The notes under the pieces were generated by a model. The model was not told where the DNA came from. It did not search any database and saw nothing but the letters and a program-made list of their open reading frames with translations. The translations under genes and the position numbers were made by a program. From the NCBI GenBank assembly GCA_900104495.1, contig FMXS01000007.1, positions 62,001 through 126,000 of the forward strand: a stretch of 64,000 bases of DNA, written 5' to 3'. How positions within the stretch are numbered: the stretch's first letter is position 1; each line of letters starts with the position of its first letter. The stretch comes from Ruminococcaceae bacterium FB2012. Lineage in GTDB: Bacteria; Bacillota; Clostridia; Oscillospirales; Ruminococcaceae. Below, one piece after another: positions 58,194 through 64,000 of the stretch.

Positions 58194-58222
58194 TTGCAAA
58201 ATCGGGTGAAGTGGGTTATACT
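58194..58222 (+). promoter_or_regulatory. Promoter of two small plus-strand genes
   Basis: TTGCAA (58194-58199), 17-base spacer, TATACT (58217-58222), 36 bases before the start codon at 58258. Confidence 0.68.
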
Positions 58223-58257
58223 TGTAATATAGATCAGTATTCGGGGGGGGCAAAACA

Positions 58258-58485
58258 ATGGACAGCAGATTTGAAGCTATGGGCAAAACGCTCGGAGCTG
58301 CTTTAAAATGGTATCACATAATGATCGTGGTAATTGCTGTATGTGCTGCCGTTTTCATCGTGCTGGCGGTACGCATGAAAAAGAAAAAGCAGAAAACTGT
58401 CCCGAGGTGGATAAGCGTGACCGTTCTCGGCATCTCGCTGGCAGCCGTTCTTGGAATGACTGCAATACTTGTTTTTCCGATCTGA
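58258..58485 (+). CDS. Small two-helix membrane protein
   Basis: A 75-residue protein with two hydrophobic helices (about 20-40, HIMIVVIAVCAAVFIVLAV; about 53-72, VTVLGISLAAVLGMTAILVF) joined by a very basic loop (RMKKKKQKTVPR). This predicts a helical hairpin in the membrane with the loop inside. A run of seven G residues serves as a weak ribosome binding site. It precedes the cysteine-rich DUF6062-like gene by 25 bases and shares its promoter. No family is recognised. Confidence 0.7.
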   Translation: MDSRFEAMGKTLGAALKWYHIMIVVIAVCAAVFIVLAVRMKKKKQKTVPRWISVTVLGISLAAVLGMTAILVFPI

Positions 58486-58510
58486 CATAAGATATATCTG
58501 GAGGTAAAAT

Positions 58511-59200
58511 ATGAGAGAGAGCATACTTACTATACCCGTTAACGAGATATTCGAGCCCCGGGAGGGCTGCCCTGTCTGCCGTATGAGGGATATGCTGGAA
58601 TCCCGGACCATTGAATACATAATGGGTGCCGCTATGATGGAGCCGGACGTTCGCATCGAGACCAACAGGCAGGGCTTCTGCAAGGTGCATTTCGAGCAGA
58701 TGCGCGCCTGCAAGAACCGCCTTTCCCTGGCGCTGATGCTCCAGACGCATCTCCAGCAATTGCAGAAGGACGTCTTCACCAAGGCCAAGACGGGGATGTT
58801 TGAAAGCAAGACCGCCAAGCAGAAGAAGGTCTCGGCGGTGAACAACGACTGCTTTGTCTGCTCGAAGATCGAGTGGGGAATGTCACGGCTGATGGTGACC
58901 TTTTTTGAGCTTTATCAGAAGGAGCGGGAGTTCCGTGAGCTGTTCGCCTCCCAGGAGCAGCTTTGCCTGCCCCACTACGATATGCTGGTGGCAAACGGGG
59001 CGTCGGCGCTGGAAAAGAAGTGGCTGGGACAGTTCGTCAACGACTGCACCGAGCTGACAAAGAAGTACCTTGACGCTTTAGAGGCGGACGTTTCTCACTA
59101 CTGCAAGATGTACGACTACCGCAACACCTCGAAGAACGCCGACTGGGGCAACTCCAAGGACTCGATAGAGCGGGCGATAAAGTTCCTGACCACAAGATAA
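58511..59200 (+). CDS. Cys-rich DUF6062-like protein
   Basis: A 229-residue soluble protein with four ordered Cys/His motifs: EGCPVCRM (about 20), GFCKVHFEQM (about 58), DCFVCSKIEWG (about 116) and LCLPHYDML (about 157), a duplicated CxxC plus CxxH pattern that probably binds two metal ions, likely zinc. The rest is helical. The organisation matches the DUF6062 family of Firmicutes, whose function is unknown; this assignment is from memory of the pattern. GGAGG lies before the ATG. It follows the two-helix membrane protein and may act with it. Confidence 0.7.
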   Translation: MRESILTIPVNEIFEPREGCPVCRMRDMLESRTIEYIMGAAMMEPDVRIETNRQGFCKVHFEQMRACKNRLSLALMLQTHLQQLQKDVFTKAKTGMFESKTAKQKKVSAVNNDCFVCSKIEWGMSRLMVTFFELYQKEREFRELFASQEQLCLPHYDMLVANGASALEKKWLGQFVNDCTELTKKYLDALEADVSHYCKMYDYRNTSKNADWGNSKDSIERAIKFLTTR

Positions 59201-59536
59201 GGGGTCAAAGGTTACGTTTCGGTTACAGAAGTAACAGAGCGGACATCCGCCGTGTTTCGGGGAACTGTCCCCTTTTCGGGACAGATCCGGATATAAGTGC
59301 GGGAGTACGGGAGCATATACTTACAAGGGTGTTTTTTCGGACATTTTCCGAAAAAATATGTCCGGGACGCCGCAACAAATTAAAAATTCGACATATTCCG
59401 CGAAGATACGGGATATGCGGAAAACGAAAAGATTTAAGCCCGCGCCTGTTAACTGTATGTTCACATTTGTAATCGAATATTTGGATAAAATTCGCAAATA
59501 TCAGAGGCTTTTGTACGATTTTTCAGACAGACAGAT

Positions 59537-59705
59537 CTTTCAACATCGCTGAAACCGCGCAAAATCAAGGTAGTTTTCAACGGTTTCAACAGACTTTTCA
59601 ACAGTTTCCAAAGATCAAAAGCGACTTTCAACAGTGGTTTTCAACATTTTGTTGAAAATCGGGCCGATTTTGACAGATTTTTACATTAATTCTGACTTTT
59701 CAACA
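59537..59705. repeat. Cluster of eight TTTTCAACA-like motifs
   Basis: Exact TTTTCAACA at 59595, 59638 and 59697, and its complement TGTTGAAAA at 59650; one-base variants at 59537 and 59625 (CTTTCAACA), 59583 (GTTTCAACA) and 59574 (TTTTCAACG). Seven are in the same orientation. The motif differs from the DnaA box TTATCCACA at two positions. Confidence 0.75.
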
Positions 59706-59881
59706 TTTTAGGCAAAACATTCGTGCGTTAGGTTAAAAAATCATCGGAAAGATGTTAACTTTCTGTTAACTGTATGACGTGATTTTTCCTCCTCAAGCGT
59801 ACCGTTAGGCATCTTACGGTTGATATTCCTCCGAAGTTTGCTTTTGGAAGTCTTTCGCCGAAAAGATTCACGAAAATCAAA

Positions 59882-59911
59882 GCCCGGGAGCGGTCTCGTA
59901 CTGCTCCCGGG
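59882..59911. terminator. Terminator between the gene-free region and the MATE gene
   Basis: Perfect 10-bp stem GCCCGGGAGC / GCTCCCGGGC. On the minus strand it lies about 30 bases after the MATE stop codon and is followed by a T-rich stretch (CTTTGATTTT); a T-rich stretch also follows on the plus strand. Confidence 0.75.
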
Positions 59912-59941
59912 CGGTTTGTTTTATTCTGTTGAGCGCAGAGG

Positions 59942-61303
59942 TCACACGCGGGCGGGACGGGGGGCTCTGCGGGGCCCGCGGACCTGTTTCAGTTCCTTGT
60001 TCGTAAAGAAGCCCACGCTGAGTATCCCCGCCATAACGATCCACACAAACGGCTCGGAGATCTTGACTCCCGTATAGCCGATCCTCGGGGCAAGAAGCGA
60101 AGCGATCAGCAGTTTGCCCGCCAGTTCCGTAAAGCTGGAGATCACGGGGAACAGCTTCACGCCTATCCCCTGCAAAGCGTTCCGGAAGACGATAACTATC
60201 CCCAGTATAAAATAGAAAGGCGTGTTGAACCGCAGATATGACGTGGAAAGCTCGGTGATGAACTGGTTATCCATGCCCGTTATCAATCGGATCATAAAAG
60301 GTGCGAGGGTATAATTTGCCAGGACGGAGACTCCCGCCCAGCCCCAGGCAAGGAGGGTGGCATCATAGAAGCCCTTGCGGACGCGGTCCATTCGGCCTGC
60401 GCCGTAGTTTTGCCCGCCGAAGTTGGCGGCGGCGGCTCCGAAGACGGAGAAAGGCGTCATGAACATCTCGCTGATCTTACGGGAGGCGGCGTGGGAGGCT
60501 ATGGTCTCGGTGCCGAAGCCGTTGATGCATCCCTGCATCACGAGAGAGCCAATGGAAACGAGGGAGTACATCAGACCCATTGAAGCGCCCTGAGCGTACA
60601 TATCGGCGGCGAGGGAACGTGAGAAGCGGAAGTGCCTGCGGGAAGGCAGAAGCTCCCGGTGGCGGGTGAACATATATCGGATGCAGAGTCCCACGGAGAT
60701 CGTTTGTGAGATCAGCGTAGCGTAGGCGGCGCCTTCGACTCCCATGCCGAAGGCACAGATAAACAGCAGATCCAGTCCGATATTGGCGACGGCGGAGACC
60801 ACCAGGAAGATCAGAGGCATCACGGTATCGCCCACGGCCCGCATCAGAGCGGCGGCGATGTTGTAGCACATGGTAACGGACATTCCTGCGAGGATAATGC
60901 CGATATAGCTTCGGGACTCGGCGAAGATGTCCTCACCCACGTTTATCAGCCGGAGAAGGGGGTCAAGGAAGATCAGACTGGCAAGGGTCAGCACGGCGGC
61001 AGTGATGAAGCCGAGGGTGAGCGTCGCGGCCACGGTCTGCTTCACTTTTTCCTTGTCCTTGGCGCCGAAGAACCGCGCCGTGACCAGTCCGAAGCCGGTA
61101 GTAAGGCCGTTCAGAAATCCGATGACGGTGGAATTCAGCGAGGAAGTGGCTCCCACGGCGGCAAAGGACTGCTTGCCCAGAAACTGCCCCACGATGCGGG
61201 TATCGGCCAGGTTATAGAACTGCTGGAAAAGGTTCCCCAGCAGAAGGGGTATGGCAAAGAGGATGATGAGCTTCATCGGCCTGCCTTGTGTAAGATCTTT
61301 CAT
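59942..61303 (-). CDS. MATE-family multidrug exporter
   Basis: A 453-residue membrane protein with twelve predicted helices in two pseudo-symmetric bundles, typical of MATE (multidrug and toxin extrusion) antiporters. The opening DLTQGRPMKLIILFAIPLLLGNLFQQFYNLADT and GANFGGQNYGAGR-like loop (here AAANFGGQNYGAGR) are family marks. It would export drugs or other compounds using a Na+ or H+ gradient; no substrate can be assigned. The ATG has only a weak AGGA. Upstream is an imperfect dyad (about 61333-61378) that could be an operator. The C terminus is basic and Pro/Arg-rich. It is alone in its transcript. Confidence 0.93.
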   Translation of the reverse strand: MKDLTQGRPMKLIILFAIPLLLGNLFQQFYNLADTRIVGQFLGKQSFAAVGATSSLNSTVIGFLNGLTTGFGLVTARFFGAKDKEKVKQTVAATLTLGFITAAVLTLASLIFLDPLLRLINVGEDIFAESRSYIGIILAGMSVTMCYNIAAALMRAVGDTVMPLIFLVVSAVANIGLDLLFICAFGMGVEGAAYATLISQTISVGLCIRYMFTRHRELLPSRRHFRFSRSLAADMYAQGASMGLMYSLVSIGSLVMQGCINGFGTETIASHAASRKISEMFMTPFSVFGAAAANFGGQNYGAGRMDRVRKGFYDATLLAWGWAGVSVLANYTLAPFMIRLITGMDNQFITELSTSYLRFNTPFYFILGIVIVFRNALQGIGVKLFPVISSFTELAGKLLIASLLAPRIGYTGVKISEPFVWIVMAGILSVGFFTNKELKQVRGPRRAPRPARV

Positions 61304-61478
61304 TATATCACTATCCTGCTTAACATATCCTATTGTGCAATATGCAAAAACGAAACTGGCAGGTTTTGTGCATATTCACGTCCGCAGGATAGTATAGCAC
61401 TTTGCGGGGAACATTGCAATGAAATAATATGATATGTGAGATTAACTTTTTATTAAGCAAACGATTTCGTCGGAGGGT

Positions 61479-61823
61479 TCATATTTTTGCATTCTCCCCG
61501 TCGTCACGGCGGCGGGAGATCAGATCTCCCACGGTCTGAAAGAATGCCAAAAGGCAGGCGGGGACGAACACCGACAGTATCATAAGTCCGAGAAAACCGA
61601 GGGCGCCTTTGTTGGATGCGGAACAGGTGCCGTCCGCGCGGGAGAACAGGATACGCAGGGCAACACGCCCGATCAGCGCCGAAAGGGATGTGAAGATCAG
61701 CGTGTGGACAATAAGCGCCCGGAGGGTGGTCCCCTTGAAGGTCTTCACCCACAGGAAAGCCCACAGAATGCAGGGCAGTATCACGGCGGTCAGCAGGAAC
61801 AAATGGAGGATCTCGGTGAGCAT
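61479..61823 (-). CDS. Small membrane protein, last gene of an XRE operon
   Basis: A 114-residue protein with three hydrophobic segments (EILHLFLLTAVILPCILWAFL, ALIVHTLIFTSLSALIG, LGFLGLMILSVFVPACLLAFF) and a charged C terminus (SRRRDDGENAKI). AAGGAGA is six bases before the ATG at 61823. No family is recognised. It is the last of five minus-strand genes led by the DUF2975 gene. Confidence 0.65.
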   Translation of the reverse strand: MLTEILHLFLLTAVILPCILWAFLWVKTFKGTTLRALIVHTLIFTSLSALIGRVALRILFSRADGTCSASNKGALGFLGLMILSVFVPACLLAFFQTVGDLISRRRDDGENAKI

Positions 61824-61863
61824 GGGCATTCTCCTTTCGCGAAGTGTACGAATTTCGGGACTG

Positions 61864-62175
61864 TTACAGCAACGTTGACAGCCGTTCCCACAAAAACAGC
61901 GCCGGGACGGCGAGGACAATTCCTCCGACAGCGGAGATAAGCGCTCCCCTGCCCCGTCGGCGCATCAAGTACAGCTCCGTGGTCAAAGCGGGCACTGCGG
62001 CGGCGGCAAAGGCGGCATCCGCGGGAAAGCGCCGGGGGTATTTTTTCACGTCCTCAAAGGCGAAGATAAAGGCGGCATCAAGGGCGCAGTACGCGCCGAG
62101 GCTGAGGGTAAGAGCAAAGGCCGCCGTCAGCAGGGCAAAGCATACCGCGGGACGGTTCAGAGTCCGGCCCACCAT
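61864..62175 (-). CDS. Small membrane protein
   Basis: A 103-residue protein with about three hydrophobic helices (CFALLTAAFALTLSLGAYCAL, AAFAAAAVPALTTELYL, ALISAVGGIVLAVPALFLW) and otherwise Arg-rich loops. Its start overlaps the end of the preceding gene by 19 bases, and GGGAGG lies just before it. It resembles no named family, but the helices and coupling support it as a real gene of the operon. Confidence 0.65.
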   Translation of the reverse strand: MVGRTLNRPAVCFALLTAAFALTLSLGAYCALDAAFIFAFEDVKKYPRRFPADAAFAAAAVPALTTELYLMRRRGRGALISAVGGIVLAVPALFLWERLSTLL

Positions 62176-62792
62176 GAATAAAATCCCTCCCCGAGCTTTT
62201 CATTGAGCGTGATGCTTTCGTTGTCGTAATGGGAGCCTTCGATCTTCATTCTCCCTAAGGGCAGGTCCAAGTCGGTGACGAGAAAGCCGCTGACGCTTTG
62301 CAGCTCCAAAAACTCCCCCTGATGAGTGATAAGGGCGGTATGCCCGTCGATGAGCCGGAGAGTCAGAAGGCCGTCGCCGCAGTTTATGATGCGTCGGATC
62401 TCCCGGTCGCCGTTATCCGGGAGCATTTGCAGATCGGAAAGCGGATCATCGGACGGAGTAAGGAGATAAGTTGTCCCGGCATCAATACTGCCCTGCTGCG
62501 CCTGAGCGATTGCGTAACGTCCCAGCTTTGCGGCGTGTGCTTCTGCAGCATCGGGAAATAAACGTGCCAGCTTATACGCCCCGATAAAAACGAAGGGTAT
62601 CAGGATCACCGTTACTGCCATGGTGACAGGGACGTATTTCAGCATCCGAGGGAGCAGAGATTCAGGACTTCTGAATTGCCCCCGGCGGCGGGACCTTGCG
62701 TCAGAGGCCGCGATAATAAGCAGGTCCACGGGAGCCGAAACTAAGAACAGCGCAAGCAAAACCGCGGCAGCCGAACCTATGTCCCCGATCAT
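62157..62792 (-). CDS. Membrane protein with a soluble C-terminal domain
   Basis: A 211-residue protein with two hydrophobic helices (about 8-28, AAAVLLALFLVSAPVDLLII; about 52-75, VPVTMAVTVILIPFVFIGAY) and a C-terminal domain of about 130 residues, beta-rich by eye (LLTLRLIDGHTALITHQGEF, LPLGRMKIEGSHYDNESI). No known family is recognised. The ATG overlaps the stop codon of the XRE regulator (ATGA), showing tight coupling. It may be the regulated partner of that regulator. Confidence 0.7.
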   Translation of the reverse strand: MIGDIGSAAAVLLALFLVSAPVDLLIIAASDARSRRRGQFRSPESLLPRMLKYVPVTMAVTVILIPFVFIGAYKLARLFPDAAEAHAAKLGRYAIAQAQQGSIDAGTTYLLTPSDDPLSDLQMLPDNGDREIRRIINCGDGLLTLRLIDGHTALITHQGEFLELQSVSGFLVTDLDLPLGRMKIEGSHYDNESITLNEKLGEGFYSWWAGL

Positions 62793-63004
62793 TTGCTGTC
62801 CTCTTTTTTGTACTCTAAGATATCTCCGGGCTGGCAGTCCAGCACCTCGCAGAGCTTTTCAAGGGTGGAGAACCGCACCGCTTTGGCCTTGCCGTTTTTG
62901 AGTATGGAGAGGTTGGCGGGAGTTATCCCCACCTTTTCCGCCAGCTCGCCCAGGCCCATCTTCCGCTTGGCCATCATCACATCAAGGTTTATCAGCATTC
63001 CCAT
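62789..63004 (-). CDS. XRE-family regulator (YozG-like)
   Basis: A 71-residue helix-turn-helix protein, with the whole chain being the Cro/C1-type domain (MLINLDVMMAKRKMGLGELA, GITPANLSILKNGKAKAVRF, LCEVLDCQPGDILEY). This matches the small YozG-like regulators that accompany DUF2975 membrane proteins. GAGAGGTG lies upstream of the ATG at 63004. It starts 10 bases after the DUF2975 gene. The DUF2975-YozG pair is common in Firmicutes; the signal sensed is not known. Confidence 0.92.
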   Translation of the reverse strand: MGMLINLDVMMAKRKMGLGELAEKVGITPANLSILKNGKAKAVRFSTLEKLCEVLDCQPGDILEYKKEDSK

Positions 63005-63014
63005 AGCGCACCTC

Positions 63015-63473
63015 TCAGACGGTATAGTCGTTCTCTTCCTTGAGCTCAACGGCGGCGGCGAAGACGTTTTTCAGCACCCGTATGACGATCCCCAGGAAGG
63101 CTCCGAGGAAGGCGAAGGCGAAAAAGATGAAGCGCCACATCCCCAGCACCGCAAAGGCGGCAGAAGCCAGCAGGCAGGCCCAGGAAATTACCCGCAGGCA
63201 GAGCGTGTTCCCTTTGGTAAAGACCCGTCCCTTGGAGATGCTGCCGAGCAGAAGGATCAGCGTCACGGAGGCGGCAAGGCCGAAGACCGTGGTGATGTAA
63301 AGGACGATCATCATCGGCAGGCGGAGATCGCCGTCGATGAATCCCCTTCCAACGGTGATGCCGCAGTACCAGTCGGTGAGCCTCGGGATGAACACCAGCC
63401 CCGAAGCTATGGCGGCGGTGAGTATCAATGTGAGCGCTTTCGAGAGCATTATCGAGCTTTTATTTGTCCACAC
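63015..63473 (-). CDS. DUF2975 membrane protein
   Basis: A 152-residue protein with four hydrophobic helices (ALTLILTAAIASGLVFIP, LPMMIVLYITTVFGLAASVTLILLL, VISWACLLASAAFAVLG, FIFFAFAFLGAFLGIVIRVL) and the DUF2975 phrase ISKGRVFTKGNTLCLRVISW. It starts at GTG with GAGGT eight bases upstream. It is the first gene of a five-gene operon and comes directly before its partner XRE regulator. Function unknown, but the pair is a recurrent unit and probably one regulatory module. Confidence 0.88.
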   Translation of the reverse strand: MWTNKSSIMLSKALTLILTAAIASGLVFIPRLTDWYCGITVGRGFIDGDLRLPMMIVLYITTVFGLAASVTLILLLGSISKGRVFTKGNTLCLRVISWACLLASAAFAVLGMWRFIFFAFAFLGAFLGIVIRVLKNVFAAAVELKEENDYTV

Positions 63474-63507
63474 GGTGATTACCTCGCTTTATCTGTATTC
63501 TGAGGAA

Positions 63508-63536
63508 ATTATACCACGGGATATTCTGTTTGTCAA
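63508..63536 (-). promoter_or_regulatory. Promoter of the DUF2975-XRE operon
   Basis: Minus strand TTGACA (63531-63536), 17-base spacer, TATAAT (63508-63513), a perfect consensus. Confidence 0.87.
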
Positions 63537-63604
63537 TAGGTTTTTATCGTTTTTCGATATATTTTTACCGAAATACGTGAGAACAGGTCTGTGTCCTCCG
63601 TTAC

Positions 63605-63643
63605 AAAAAACTATCCCCCGCCCGGAAAGCATCCGAACGGGGG
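63605..63643 (-). terminator. Terminator of the glutamine synthetase gene
   Basis: Minus-strand stem CCCCCG / CGGGGG with an inner TTCGG / CCGGG extension, followed by a six-T run, 13 bases after the stop codon. Confidence 0.85.
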
Positions 63644-63655
63644 AACAAAAACATA

Positions 63656-64000
63656 TTACATCACATAGAAAAGCAGTGAGCCGTAGGTGGGATAGGGCCA
63701 GTATTTTTCGCCCACAAGAGTCTCGATCTCGTCGGCGTAGGCGCGAAGCTCGCCCATAGCAGTGAAAACTTTGTCGTGGTAGCAGTTGGCCTGGGCTTCC
63801 ACATCCGTGATCTCGCGGCACTTCACCAGCTCGTTCTCCAGGTCTCCTAACTTGCGGTAGGTCTGAGAAGCCAGGGTCGAAAGGCGCTGAACCATATCAC
63901 GCTCAAAACTGCTTTCGGCGCCGAAGCTTTCCGCCAGCTGAGCGGTCTGCGAAAGCTCCTTGATATAGGTGGCGGCGGCGGGAAGGATGTCCTTCTTTGC
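63656..64000 (-). CDS. Glutamine synthetase type III, C-terminal fragment
   Basis: The last 114 codons of a gene that enters from the right edge. The sequence (KDILPAAATYIKELSQTAQL, ERDMVQRLSTLASQTYRKLG, GELRAYADEIETLVGEKYWP and PYPTYGSLLFYVM) is the helical C-terminal part of the long, dodecameric type III glutamine synthetase (GlnN), typical of ruminococci and Bacteroidetes. It condenses ammonia and glutamate. The catalytic domain is outside the window, so activity cannot be judged. Confidence 0.85.
   Translation of the reverse strand, partial: AKKDILPAAATYIKELSQTAQLAESFGAESSFERDMVQRLSTLASQTYRKLGDLENELVKCREITDVEAQANCYHDKVFTAMGELRAYADEIETLVGEKYWPYPTYGSLLFYVM

Larger units (their letters stand above)
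59201..59941. other. Gene-free region with repeated TTTTCAACA motifs and dyads
   Basis: No convincing coding sequence in 741 bases. It holds the dyads ACTGTCC-N8-GGACAG (59264-59284) and TTTTTTCGGA / TCCGAAAAAA (59332-59356), the 14-base direct repeat CTGTTAACTGTATG (59446-59459 and 59763-59776), the TTTTCAACA cluster (59537-59705) and the terminator near 59882-59911. It lies between convergent genes. Confidence 0.8.

Noticed and set aside
59537..59705. Chromosomal origin of replication
   Set aside because: No dnaA, dnaN, rpmH or gidA nearby, neighbouring genes point toward the region, and the motif is not an exact DnaA box.
1..64000. tRNA or rRNA genes, insertion sequences, prophage
   Set aside because: No T-loop GTTCGAATC-type signatures with acceptor stems, no transposase or integrase and no phage structural genes were seen.

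Overview
The window reads as chromosomal DNA of a Gram-positive, anaerobic, moderately GC-rich Clostridia member close to Ruminococcus (Oscillospiraceae). The evidence is a type I dockerin on a large secreted protein, CotH and Ser/Glu-rich lipoproteins, Thr-rich linkers in a cell-wall hydrolase, a type III glutamine synthetase, a desulfoferrodoxin-like superoxide reductase, a CIRCE element, and AGGAGG ribosome binding sites behind many TTGACA-N17-TATAAT promoters. The genus assignment is inference.

Layout. 1-5 kb: the end of an EamA transporter, a secreted SH3/transglutaminase-like protein, and a GntR-ABC transporter operon. 5-9 kb (minus): metF, a CPBP protease, an Rrf2 regulator, aroE and aroK. 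9-17 kb (plus): htpG under CIRCE, an NlpC/P60 hydrolase, a lipoprotein, valS and another lipoprotein. 17-32 kb (minus): lon-engB; rpsF-ssb-rpsR; a zinc-ribbon DUF2628 membrane protein; and a run rnjA-gdpP-rplI-dnaB-tilS-ftsH. 32-38 kb (minus): DUF421/DUF4363, a large zinc-ribbon protein with a Lys/Asp/Ser repeat tail, a tandem-repeat intergenic region, and a GGDEF-EAL protein. 38-48 kb: rsmE, a small membrane protein, a DUF896-WYL operon, then a plus-strand run of a small coiled protein, a sigma-like protein, a YaaO-type decarboxylase, darA, holB, ricT, a tandem-TIR/Sel1 protein and an amidohydrolase. 48-58 kb (minus): the dockerin protein, tex, a desulfoferrodoxin-like protein, a cysteine desulfurase and a CotH lipoprotein. 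58-64 kb: two small plus genes, a 741-bp gene-free region with repeated TTTTCAACA motifs, a MATE exporter, a five-gene XRE/DUF2975 operon, and the end of glutamine synthetase III.

Themes. Most genes are core functions: replication, translation, proteostasis, cell wall and shikimate pathway. Two parts of cyclic-di-AMP signalling lie in separate operons: the hydrolase gdpP and the receptor darA. The least expected gene encodes two successive TIR-like domains followed by Sel1/TPR-like repeats, joined to the darA-holB-ricT run. Other unexplained structure includes the TTTTCAACA cluster at 59.5 kb, structured leaders before rnjA and before the sigma-like gene, a possible minus-strand small RNA at 38.1 kb, and an intergenic repeat found just 3' of three minus-strand genes.
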